Positions 17,232 through 24,824 of a stretch of DNA of 64,000 bases are shown in pieces. The notes below the pieces were generated by a model that saw nothing but the letters and a program-made list of their open reading frames with translations, was not told the origin of the DNA and did not search any database. A program made the translations under genes and the position numbers. Source of the DNA: Candidatus Pelagibacter sp. (GTDB lineage: Bacteria > Pseudomonadota > Alphaproteobacteria > Pelagibacterales > Pelagibacteraceae); NCBI GenBank assembly GCA_028139285.1, contig JAOINI010000004.1, forward strand, positions 6,262 to 70,261, in the 5' to 3' direction. Within the stretch, counting starts at the first letter, position 1. Every line of letters starts with the position of its first letter.

Positions 17232-18369
17232 CCCAAATCAAATAATTTATTGAAGCAAGTAAACTTTTAAAAAAATTTACCTTTTTCAAATTTTCTGCAG
17301 CATATAATGGTAAACTTTTTATTAATTCATCTTTAATTAATATATCTAATTGAGCTATTTTTTCACCCTTTTGAACAGGTGCAACAATCGGACCGTCGTA
17401 TTTTAAAGCTACTTTTAAATTTCGAATATCTTTTTTATTTATTGTAATATAATAATCTTCTTTAGTTGTAACTTGAATTTTTTTACTTTTACCCAACCAT
17501 GTTTCTAATTCAAATAAAGACTTATCTATTTTTGAAACTTCAAAAGTATTTGTATTTCTAAATCCCCAATTTAATAGTTTTAACGACTCAGAACTTCTTA
17601 AATTTTTAGTTGGGAAACCTGAAACAACAGCAATTAATCGTCTATCGTTTTTCTTCATCGAGCTTGCTAACGAATATTTTTCAACCGCTAAGTATCCGGT
17701 TTTTACCCCATCAACACCAACATTTTTATAAAGTAAAGGATTTCTGTTTCCTTGCTTTATTGGATCTCCTCCAGTTCTATCCCACGTAAACGTTTTTTCT
17801 TTGAATAATTCATAATATATTGGGTAGTTTTCTATTAAGTATTTTGACATTATTGCTATATCTCTAACCGTTGAAATATTATCCGGATCATTAATTCCTG
17901 ATGAATTTGTAAAATTTGTAGAAGTCATACCGATCTCAATCGCTTTTTCATTCATCATTTCAGCAAAATTTTCTTCAGAACCAGCAATACCTTCAGCTAA
18001 AGCTACACAAGCATCATTGCCTGATGCAATGATAATACCTTTAAGTAAATCCTCTACTGAAACTTGATCATTTACCATAATAAACATTGAAGAATAACCG
18101 CTCTGAGATAGTCTCCAGGCATTTTCTGAAACTACAAACATGTCGTCTAAAGATAATTTGTTTTTTTTTAAGAGATCAAATGCAATTATAGAAGTCATAA
18201 TTTTTGTCATCGAAGCTGGATAAATTTGAGCATCGGGATCAAATTCATATAAAATTTCATCTGAATGATAATCAATTAAAATCCCTGTTCTAGCATTAAC
18301 ATTGGGATTAGAATGTACTGAGACAATTAATTTTAAATAAATTACTATTAATATTAAATATTTATTCAT
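17221..18369 (-). CDS. D-alanyl-D-alanine carboxypeptidase (PBP5/6 family)
   Basis: Trims the terminal D-Ala of peptidoglycan stem peptides, 382 aa. A signal peptide (about 1-20) exports it to the periplasm. The penicillin-binding motifs are complete: Ser53-x-x-Lys56 in ASMTKIM, Ser116-Gly-Asn118 in IASGNDAC and Lys223-Thr-Gly in GVKTGYL. The C-terminal domain (about 275-355) and a final hydrophobic/amphipathic segment suggest membrane anchoring. It is the middle gene of a cell-wall trio with the RlpA/SPOR lipoprotein and MltB. Confidence 0.95.
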   Translation of the reverse strand: MNKYLILIVIYLKLIVSVHSNPNVNARTGILIDYHSDEILYEFDPDAQIYPASMTKIMTSIIAFDLLKKNKLSLDDMFVVSENAWRLSQSGYSSMFIMVNDQVSVEDLLKGIIIASGNDACVALAEGIAGSEENFAEMMNEKAIEIGMTSTNFTNSSGINDPDNISTVRDIAIMSKYLIENYPIYYELFKEKTFTWDRTGGDPIKQGNRNPLLYKNVGVDGVKTGYLAVEKYSLASSMKKNDRRLIAVVSGFPTKNLRSSESLKLLNWGFRNTNTFEVSKIDKSLFELETWLGKSKKIQVTTKEDYYITINKKDIRNLKVALKYDGPIVAPVQKGEKIAQLDILIKDELIKSLPLYAAENLKKVNFFKSLLASINYLIWGDV

Positions 18370-19105
18370 TTTTATTAATTGTTATATCTAAATCTTCAAA
18401 TCCAAAATCTACCAACTTGGTGTAATCATTTTTTACTGAATTTATACTATTATAAGGGCCAGAAAATAAATTAATTTTTTTATTACTTTTTCGCACTATT
18501 TTCAATTTTTTTGTATCTAAATTGGGTATTTTCAACAAAATTCTTTTCTTCAGATAAATAGCTGAGTCCTCTGAATAAAATGAAGCAATTTGTATATAAA
18601 TTTTATTTCTTGCTTTATTCTCATTTTTTTTCTTATTTTTTGAAATATTAGAAATCTTTACTGACGTAACTGGTGCATTAGTTGATATTTTTTTTTCTTC
18701 GTTAAAAATTTTTGCTTTTTTAGCTACAAAAGATTTATTCTTTTTAAGTTCTAATATTTCTATTAAAGGCAACTTTTTATCTAAATTGATTTCAAGAGCA
18801 ACAGCTTCAGAAATAGAGACTTTATAAAAATCCGGATATTTATTACTAATAGAGTTTTTCAAAATGATATAGTCTTCTGTGTCTGTATTAATAATCTTCA
18901 TTAGTGCATTTGGTTTTAAAAATTTATTAAAGGCTTTTAGTGTTGAATTATTACTCAAAGATTTATGGGATCTTTTATTAAGTTGTTCATCTTCAACAAT
19001 GTAAGCAAATCCTTTTGAATGAAAGGGTTCCCTCTTATCAAGTTTTGTATAATTTGAACTACATGAAAAAAGAAAAAATACTAGAATTATTATTTTAAAT
19101 TTCAT
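18362..19105 (-). CDS. SPOR-domain lipoprotein, RlpA-like
   Basis: A 247-aa envelope lipoprotein: the signal peptide ends in a lipobox with FLFSCSSN (Cys15). The middle (about 45-120) looks like a strongly eroded double-psi beta-barrel of RlpA; LKPNALMKIINTDTEDYI and VSISEAVALEINLDKK take the place of the usual alignment, but the catalytic region cannot be confirmed. A basic linker follows, then a C-terminal SPOR domain (about 168-245, IYIQIASFYSEDSAIYLKKR), which binds denuded glycan at division sites. It overlaps mltB by 11 bp and the carboxypeptidase by 8 bp. The family is likely; enzymatic activity is doubtful. Confidence 0.72.
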   Translation of the reverse strand: MKFKIIILVFFLFSCSSNYTKLDKREPFHSKGFAYIVEDEQLNKRSHKSLSNNSTLKAFNKFLKPNALMKIINTDTEDYIILKNSISNKYPDFYKVSISEAVALEINLDKKLPLIEILELKKNKSFVAKKAKIFNEEKKISTNAPVTSVKISNISKNKKKNENKARNKIYIQIASFYSEDSAIYLKKRILLKIPNLDTKKLKIVRKSNKKINLFSGPYNSINSVKNDYTKLVDFGFEDLDITINKNE

Positions 19106-20108
19106 TTTTAAAATTTTCTTTTAATGTGCAAACTGCAAGTGCAAATCTAAGAGATCTATTCCATGTTAAAATCTTTTCGTAATTATCAAATATAATGTAC
19201 GCTGGTGAATGGGTTTCTGCACCTGGAATAATATCTTTATCAGGAATAATAATTGCTGAAAGTGAATTATTTTTAAGATTTAGTTTATCAAAATTATCTA
19301 TATATTTTTTGAAAAAATTAACCTTTTTTTTATTTGAAATCTTTCTGGCTGAAGAGTTGAGATATTTCTTTGGAATATTATCTTTTAAATTTATTTTAAA
19401 AAAGCAAGGCTGGTTTTTTTTCCACCCTATCCTTTTTAAGTAATTTGCTGCAGATGCAAATGAATCCTCGGTTTTTTTTAATTCAATTGTTTTATTCTTG
19501 TTATAATCTATAGCAAAATCCATAATAGTTCTTGGCATAAATTGAAAATTGCCAAAAGCTCCAGCCCAAGAACCGTATAGAATATCTTTCTTTACAATAC
19601 CTTTATCTACTAAGTTAAGTAAAATAATTAATTCTTTTGTAAAAAATTCACTCCTTCTTTTATCAAAACTTAATGTAGCTAAAGATGAGACAATATCCAT
19701 TTTTCCTAAATATTTTCCAAAATTAGTTTCGATTCCCATTAAAGCAAGTAATAACTCTTTTTCTACGTTAAATTCATTTTCTATTTTATCTATAATTTTT
19801 TTTTCTTTTTTATATAACCTTTTGCCTTCTAAAATCTTTTTCCTGGATGATCTCTTTTTAATATATGTGAAAGTATCTTCATAAAATTCTGGTTGATATC
19901 TATCGTACTCTATTACTTTAGGTAGAAATATTGCTTTATCCATAACATCATCTACCACAGTTTTTGATATTCCGTCTGAAACAGCTCTTGCTTTAAATTC
20001 TAATAACCAAGCATTAAAATCGTTTTTAACTGCATTGGCATCTAAAATTAAAAAAAAATTAAATGATAAAATAAATATAATTATTTTTAGCATTTTACTG
20101 ATTATCAT
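19095..20108 (-). CDS. lytic murein transglycosylase B (SLT_2 family)
   Basis: Cleaves the MurNAc-GlcNAc bond in peptidoglycan, 337 aa. An N-terminal signal peptide (about 1-26, ending DANA) directs it to the periplasm. The catalytic Glu127 lies in LLALMGIETNFGKY, followed by LATLSFDKRRSEFF and the WAGAFGNFQFMPRTIMDFA signature. A downstream ATG (MLKIII) is an alternative start. It belongs with the SPOR lipoprotein and PBP5-like gene in a wall-remodelling cluster. Confidence 0.92.
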   Translation of the reverse strand: MIISKMLKIIIFILSFNFFLILDANAVKNDFNAWLLEFKARAVSDGISKTVVDDVMDKAIFLPKVIEYDRYQPEFYEDTFTYIKKRSSRKKILEGKRLYKKEKKIIDKIENEFNVEKELLLALMGIETNFGKYLGKMDIVSSLATLSFDKRRSEFFTKELIILLNLVDKGIVKKDILYGSWAGAFGNFQFMPRTIMDFAIDYNKNKTIELKKTEDSFASAANYLKRIGWKKNQPCFFKINLKDNIPKKYLNSSARKISNKKKVNFFKKYIDNFDKLNLKNNSLSAIIIPDKDIIPGAETHSPAYIIFDNYEKILTWNRSLRFALAVCTLKENFKNEI

Positions 20109-20197
20109 AATTAATATTTGTAAACTAGTATAAGAAACTCATTACATAATCGTTGTTATTTAGTAACTTTGATAGTAATAAGTATTGTGTTTGTAAT

Positions 20198-20287
20198 GGA
20201 GAGGTGGCTGAGCGGTTGAAAGCACTGGTCTTGAAAACCAGCAACGGGGCAACTCGTTCGTGGGTTCGAATCCCACCCTCTCCGCCA
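20198..20287 (+). tRNA. tRNA-Ser(TGA)
   Basis: A 90-nt class II tRNA: acceptor GGAGAGG / CCTCTCC, anticodon arm CTGGT-CTTGAAA-ACCAG with anticodon TGA, a long variable arm (CAACGGGGCAACTCGTTCG), T arm GGGTTCGAATCCC, discriminator G and an encoded CCA. The final A is directly followed by the stop codon of the convergent sdhE gene, with no spacer. Confidence 0.97.
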
Positions 20288-20545
20288 TTATACTTTAAAT
20301 TTCTTGAAAATTTCAGATATTTTATTTTTATCTATCTCATTTTTAACTTTATCAAAATTATAAAAATTATAGATAACTTCATCTTCGAATTCTAAAAATC
20401 TTTCTAATTGTCTAAGTTGTTCATCATTAAAAGAATTGAGGTATTTTTTAACAAATTTTGTCAATAAAATATCCATTTCTTTAGTACCTCTATAAGAAGC
20501 TCTGTATAAAAGTTTTTTTTTAAATATTTCTAATTCTTCAGACAT
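20288..20545 (-). CDS. sdhE: succinate dehydrogenase FAD assembly factor SdhE
   Basis: An 85-aa four-helix protein that helps attach FAD covalently to SdhA. It shows the family signature RASYRGTKEMDILLTKF (RGxxE motif) and LNSFNDEQLRQLERFLEFED. It is divergent from recG with a 23-bp gap, and its stop codon abuts the 3' end of tRNA-Ser. Confidence 0.93.
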   Translation of the reverse strand: MSEELEIFKKKLLYRASYRGTKEMDILLTKFVKKYLNSFNDEQLRQLERFLEFEDEVIYNFYNFDKVKNEIDKNKISEIFKKFKV

Positions 20546-20568
20546 AAAAATATAATATATATTATTTA

Positions 20569-22620
20569 ATGGGTTTTCTCAAAAAAGAAATAATTTTTGA
20601 AGATATTACAAAATTAAAAGGTGTAGGATCAGTTTTATCAAAATATTTAAAGAAAAAAAGAATTGAGAAAATAAAAGATATAATTTTTAACTTACCATAT
20701 GCTGAAACAGATAGATCCAAACTTTCAAAATTAAATGAATTAGAAATTGGAAAAATTCAATCAATAAAAGTTTTAGTTAAAAAATTAAATTTTCCTAGAA
20801 TTAGGAATCTGCCTAATAAAGTTTTTTGTGAAGATGAAACTGGTGAAATTGAAATAGTTTACTTTAATAGTCGTGAAGGATACTTAAGAAAATTATTCCC
20901 TGTAAATAAATGGGTTGTAATTAGTGGTAAAATAAATTTTTTTAAAAAGAAATATCAAATGACCAATCCAGACTATGTAACTAATTTAGAAAATCAAGAT
21001 TATGTCATCAAAAATATACCTAAATATAATTTAACAAAAGGTATCAATGAAAAAAAGTACAGATCAATAAGCGAACAAGTAATTAAAAACTTGCCTTTAG
21101 TCAATGAATGGTTAGATGATTTTTTTCTTAAAAAAAATAAATTATTAAATTGGAACGAAAGTATAAAAAAATTACATGCAACAAATGATGCAAAAAATAT
21201 TAAATCAAGAAGTTATCGAAGAATAGCATTCGATGAAATTTGTGCAAACTTGTTAAGTTTGTCTGAAAATAGAAAAAGAATCAAAAAAGAAAAGATACCT
21301 AAAATCTTTAAAAACACTTTCTCGAGTAAGATTTTAAAAGAGCTTCCATTTAAACTTACAAAAAGCCAAGTAAAAGCATTAAGTGAAATAAATTTAGATT
21401 TAAAAGATCCTAAGAGAATGTTTAGAATTCTACAAGGAGATGTTGGGTCTGGCAAAACAATAGTATCTTTTTTAACAATAGCTAATGTCATAGAAAGCAA
21501 TTATCAGTGTGCACTCATGTCACCTACCGAGATATTATCTTTACAACATTTTCATTTAGCTAAAAAACTTTTTAAAAATGTAAATATAAGAATAGAGTTT
21601 CTAACCGGGAAAACAACTTATTCAAAAAGAAAAGAAATTTTAAAGGACTTAGCAGAAGGGAAGATAAATTTTTTAATAGGGACCCATTCTTTGTTTCAAA
21701 AAAAAATTCAATTTAAAAATTTAGGTTATGTAATAATTGATGAACAACATAAATTTGGGGTGAAACAAAGATCTGATCTTGCAAAAAAAGGAGGTAAAAA
21801 TTGTGATTTATTATTGATGTCTGCTACACCTATTCCTAGGACTATGATGATGTCATTGTATGGCGATATGGATATTTCTAAAATTATTGAAAAACCTTCA
21901 ATTAGAAAAACAATTTTAACACTATCTAAACCAGAAAAAAAAATTAACGAGTTATGGCCATTTATAAAGAAAAATATTAAACAACAAAATCAAATTTTTT
22001 GGGTTTGTCCCTTAATTAATGAGTCACAATTTTTAGATTATTCATCTGCTAAAAAAAGATTTGACTTAATTAGTAAACACTTTCCTAATGAAACTGGTTT
22101 AATCCACGGAAGTTTAGATAAAGAAGAAAGAGAGAAAGTACTTAAAAAATTTTTAAAAAAAGAAATTCATATTCTTGTATCAACAACAGTTATTGAAGTT
22201 GGTATAGATTTTCCTGATGCCAACCTAATTATAATTGAGAATGCTAATAAGTTTGGTCTTGCGCAACTTCATCAATTACGTGGTAGAGTTGGTCGAGGGG
22301 CTGAACAAGGTATTTGTGTTCTTTTATATAAGGAATCTTTAAGTAAAAATTCTATTAAGAGATTAAAAATTTTGAAAAAAACAGACGATGGATTTTATAT
22401 TTCAGAAGAAGATCTTAAATTAAGAGGATTCGGTGACTTGATAGGATATCAACAAAGTGGACTAAAGAACTTTAGATTTGCTGACCCTTTAATTCATGAA
22501 GACTTATTTGAGTTAGCAGAGTCACATATTAAAAATATAGAGAGTAGTGAAATAGAAAAATACAACTTTTTGTTAAAATTATTTGATAAAGCAGAAATAA
22601 TAAATGTGAATAATATTTAG
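20569..22620 (+). CDS. recG: ATP-dependent DNA helicase RecG
   Basis: A 683-aa branch-migration helicase for stalled forks and recombination. An N-terminal wedge/OB domain (about 1-170, KGVGSVLSKYLKK at the start) precedes the helicase core: Walker A ILQGDVGSGKT, DEQH box VIIDEQHKFGVKQRSDL, motif III MSATPIPRTM, motif V ATTVIEVGIDFPDAN-like STTVIEVGIDFPDAN and motif VI QLRGRVGRG. The end shares TTAG with the convergent DUF502 gene. Confidence 0.96.
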   Translation: MGFLKKEIIFEDITKLKGVGSVLSKYLKKKRIEKIKDIIFNLPYAETDRSKLSKLNELEIGKIQSIKVLVKKLNFPRIRNLPNKVFCEDETGEIEIVYFNSREGYLRKLFPVNKWVVISGKINFFKKKYQMTNPDYVTNLENQDYVIKNIPKYNLTKGINEKKYRSISEQVIKNLPLVNEWLDDFFLKKNKLLNWNESIKKLHATNDAKNIKSRSYRRIAFDEICANLLSLSENRKRIKKEKIPKIFKNTFSSKILKELPFKLTKSQVKALSEINLDLKDPKRMFRILQGDVGSGKTIVSFLTIANVIESNYQCALMSPTEILSLQHFHLAKKLFKNVNIRIEFLTGKTTYSKRKEILKDLAEGKINFLIGTHSLFQKKIQFKNLGYVIIDEQHKFGVKQRSDLAKKGGKNCDLLLMSATPIPRTMMMSLYGDMDISKIIEKPSIRKTILTLSKPEKKINELWPFIKKNIKQQNQIFWVCPLINESQFLDYSSAKKRFDLISKHFPNETGLIHGSLDKEEREKVLKKFLKKEIHILVSTTVIEVGIDFPDANLIIIENANKFGLAQLHQLRGRVGRGAEQGICVLLYKESLSKNSIKRLKILKKTDDGFYISEEDLKLRGFGDLIGYQQSGLKNFRFADPLIHEDLFELAESHIKNIESSEIEKYNFLLKLFDKAEIINVNNI

Positions 22621-23231
22621 TTAATATTAGTTGTTCCCGCTGAAACTATAAATTTTGAAGCTTGTTCAAATGAAACATCTAAATAAATTAAATCTTTTTT
22701 AGGAACCATTAAAAGAAAACCACTAGTTGGATTAGGTGTAGTTGGTACAAATACATTTATTACATCTTCATTGATATTGTCTTTAATTAGACCTTGATTC
22801 TCTTTAGTTGCAAAACCAACAGCCCAAACACCTTTTCTTGGATACTCTAGTAAAACAACACTTTTTTCATTGTTATCTGTTTTAGTAAAACTTTCAGTCA
22901 TTTGACCAATAGCAGAATAAATGGTTCTTAAAATTGGTATCTTTTTAAGCACATTATTTATCAGCTCAAAAATTTTTTTTCCCAAAAAGGAAAGAGAAAT
23001 CCAACCTATTAATGTTATAAAAAAAAGTGCAACTATAATTTCTAGTCCCGGTATGTTGAATGGTAGATAATTATTTGGATTTAATTCTTTAGGTATAATT
23101 TTTCCAGAAATTCTTATAAAAAAAAGTGTCAAATACAGAGTGATGCCGATTGGTATCAGCACTACTACACCAGCTATAAAATTGTTTCTTATTCTTGAAA
23201 AAAACGATTTTTTGATATTATTTTTCTGCAT
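22617..23231 (-). CDS. DUF502 family membrane protein
   Basis: A 204-aa inner-membrane protein of the DUF502 family, common beside recG in alphaproteobacteria. It has a basic N-terminus, two membrane helices (about 15-38 and 58-85) and a C-terminal soluble domain with IPILRTIYSAIGQ, FVPTTPNPTSGFLLMVPK and a final FIVSAGTT. Its function is unknown; a role in envelope or membrane organisation is inferred only from topology. Confidence 0.88.
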   Translation of the reverse strand: MQKNNIKKSFFSRIRNNFIAGVVVLIPIGITLYLTLFFIRISGKIIPKELNPNNYLPFNIPGLEIIVALFFITLIGWISLSFLGKKIFELINNVLKKIPILRTIYSAIGQMTESFTKTDNNEKSVVLLEYPRKGVWAVGFATKENQGLIKDNINEDVINVFVPTTPNPTSGFLLMVPKKDLIYLDVSFEQASKFIVSAGTTNIN

Positions 23232-23308
23232 TTTAAGAATAACTTGAATAAATAATAAATACTATAATCAATATAAAAATTGCAATTAATAATTTATTAT
23301 TTAAAATC

Positions 23309-24154
23309 ATGAATCTCTATATGTATAACATAAACAGAAGAAAATTTCTTGGCTTATTTGGATGTGGCTGTTGCTCAATTATACTACCTTCTTGCACCAC
23401 TGTACCAATTACTGATAGGAAACAATTAAGTATAATTTCAGAGACAAAGATTAATAGACAAGCAGCACTGGCTTATGAAAAATTTAAACAAAAAACAAAA
23501 ATTATAACAACAGGTTCAAAATTTAAAGAAATTATAACTATTGGAAAAAAGATGGAAAATGCAGTCAGTTCATTTTTTAGTAAACAAAATAAAGAAGATC
23601 CTACAACAAATTTTGAATGGGAATATGTTCTAGTAGATAACGATAAAATTGTTAATGCATGGTGTATGCCAGGAGGAAAAATTGCAGTTTATACTGGATT
23701 GTTGAAAGTAACAAAAAATACAGACGCTTTATCAATAGTTATGGGTCATGAAATAGCGCATGCAGTTGCTCGTCATTCAATTGAAAGAGCAAGTCAAGCT
23801 ATGACAGTAAATCTAGGCACAAGTATAGCTGACATCTTTCTAGGGGGAGCTATAAATAGAACACGAAATACTGTTGGAAGAAATACTGGCTTAGATATTT
23901 TTCAAATCGGTATTATGAATCCTTTCGGTAGAAAACAGGAGTCAGAAGCAGATTATTTAGGATTAATTTTTTCCTCACTTTCTGGTTTTGATATTCGAGA
24001 GTCCGTAGAATTGTGGAAGAGAATGTCTCAGAATAAAAAAGGTAAAGAAGTTCCGGTTTTTTTAAGCACACATCCCAGTAGTACAAAAAGAATAGAGAAT
24101 TTAAAAGGTTGGATTGATGAAGTTATTATCAAATATCCACCAATAAAAACTTAA
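23309..24154 (+). CDS. M48 family metallopeptidase, exported lipoprotein
   Basis: A zinc protease of the M48 (Oma1/BepA/LoiP-like) family, 281 aa. The N-terminus has a twin-arginine-type motif NRRKFLGL, a short Cys/Gly-rich core and the lipobox LPSC (Cys29), so it is probably a Tat-exported lipoprotein in the envelope. The active site is MGHEIAHAVARHS (His147-Glu148-x-x-His151), with the third ligand in RKQESEADYLG. AWCMPGGKIAVYTGLL is also conserved. Members degrade misfolded outer-membrane proteins. The stop lies 4 bp before the tRNA-Lys fragment. Confidence 0.9.
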   Translation: MNLYMYNINRRKFLGLFGCGCCSIILPSCTTVPITDRKQLSIISETKINRQAALAYEKFKQKTKIITTGSKFKEIITIGKKMENAVSSFFSKQNKEDPTTNFEWEYVLVDNDKIVNAWCMPGGKIAVYTGLLKVTKNTDALSIVMGHEIAHAVARHSIERASQAMTVNLGTSIADIFLGGAINRTRNTVGRNTGLDIFQIGIMNPFGRKQESEADYLGLIFSSLSGFDIRESVELWKRMSQNKKGKEVPVFLSTHPSSTKRIENLKGWIDEVIIKYPPIKT

Positions 24155-24158
24155 TTAT

Positions 24159-24203
24159 TGGTGAGCCCTGATGGACTCGAACCATCGACACCCTCCTTAA
24201 AAG
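24159..24203 (-). pseudogene. partial tRNA-Lys copy (3' half), candidate attachment site
   Basis: A 45-bp exact copy of 24705-24749, covering the encoded CCA end, T arm and 3' side of the anticodon arm of tRNA-Lys(TTT). Identity stops abruptly on both sides. It lacks the 5' half and cannot be a functional tRNA. This arrangement, a complete tRNA plus a displaced 3' fragment in the same orientation, is typical of integration by a tyrosine recombinase into a tRNA gene. Confidence 0.9.
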
Positions 24204-24235
24204 AACCAATCACAGGTTACTATTAGCTTTATATA

Positions 24236-24610
24236 TTAATCAAAAAAAATTAATAAAATAAGCCCAACTATGAGAGTTACTGCAAAAATATAGAATTTAC
24301 TTTTTGATGATAAATCTTCTTTACTTTCTTTATCAGCAGATCCAGTTTCAAAGTATTTACTTTTAAGTATAAATTTAAATATAGCAAGACCAGTAATTAT
24401 ATAAGAGACCATAAAAAATATAAAAGGTAATGGGTTATTTAAAATTTTTAATGGACCAAAACAATTTTTACATATTCCTGTCTCGAAAGATAAATTATCG
24501 TGTAAAACCCAAAAACTTAAATAAGCAAAAAAGACAAATAACCCTACCATTATAATTGAGGTAATAGTCCCATTCTTATCTTTTAAATCTATTCTATTAT
24601 CTTTTTTCAT
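24236..24610 (-). CDS. small three-helix membrane protein within the tRNA-Lys element
   Basis: A 124-aa protein starting MKKDNRIDLK; an upstream ATG at 24643 would add an 11-residue CTFC-containing extension that is less likely. Three membrane helices are visible at about 16-38, 57-82 and 100-123, with a CKNC pair in the first inter-helix loop and a charged SADKESKEDL loop. No family is recognised. It is the only gene between the two copies of the tRNA-Lys 3' sequence, so it is probably cargo or an orphan. Confidence 0.55.
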   Translation of the reverse strand: MKKDNRIDLKDKNGTITSIIMVGLFVFFAYLSFWVLHDNLSFETGICKNCFGPLKILNNPLPFIFFMVSYIITGLAIFKFILKSKYFETGSADKESKEDLSSKSKFYIFAVTLIVGLILLIFFD

Positions 24611-24671
24611 CAATAGTCGTAATTCAGCACAAAAAGTGCACACAATAATTTTAGCAAATTAGGGAGGTGTA

Positions 24672-24709
24672 CACCACTTAAATAAGCGTTGTATATGCTT
24701 ATTGTGGTG
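24672..24709 (-). terminator. bulged hairpin immediately 3' of tRNA-Lys
   Basis: CACCAC (24672-24677) pairs with GTGGTG (24704-24709), and AATAAGC (24681-24687) pairs with GCTTATT (24697-24703), with a TTA bulge and a 9-nt loop. The outer stem includes the tRNA CCA end. On the tRNA strand it follows the 3' terminus directly, so it may act as terminator or processing signal; the T-run is weak. Confidence 0.55.
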
Positions 24710-24780
24710 AGCCCTGATGGACTCGAACCATCGACACCCTCCTTAAAAGGGAGGTGCTCTACCAACTGAGCTAAGGGCCC
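24705..24780 (-). tRNA. tRNA-Lys(TTT)
   Basis: On the minus strand: acceptor GGGCCCT / AGGGCTC (one G-U pair), D arm GCTCAGTTGGTAGAGC, anticodon arm CCTCC-CTTTTAA-GGAGG with anticodon TTT, T arm GATGGTTCGAGTCCATC, discriminator A and an encoded CCA; 76 nt. Its 3' 45 bp are duplicated at 24159-24203. Confidence 0.97.
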
Positions 24781-24824
24781 TTAAAAAACATCTTTTATAT
24801 ACTAATTAAATAAATTTCAAATAA

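Larger units (their letters stand above)
24159..24749. mobile_element. candidate mini-element at tRNA-Lys, bounded by 45-bp direct repeats
   Basis: The direct repeats at 24159-24203 and 24705-24749 are 546 bp apart and enclose one small membrane-protein gene and a strong hairpin, but no recombinase. A second tRNA-like shred (AGGGAGGTG at 24661-24669, matching the other strand of the anticodon stem) lies near the right end, so an alternative is a tandem tRNA-Lys duplicate split by an insertion of about 460 bp. Either way it is a secondary insertion or remnant. Exact boundaries are inference. Confidence 0.5.

Noticed and set aside
20153..20395. 80-aa plus-strand reading frame over tRNA-Ser
   Set aside because: It reads through tRNA-Ser and the antisense of sdhE; no ribosome site or family.
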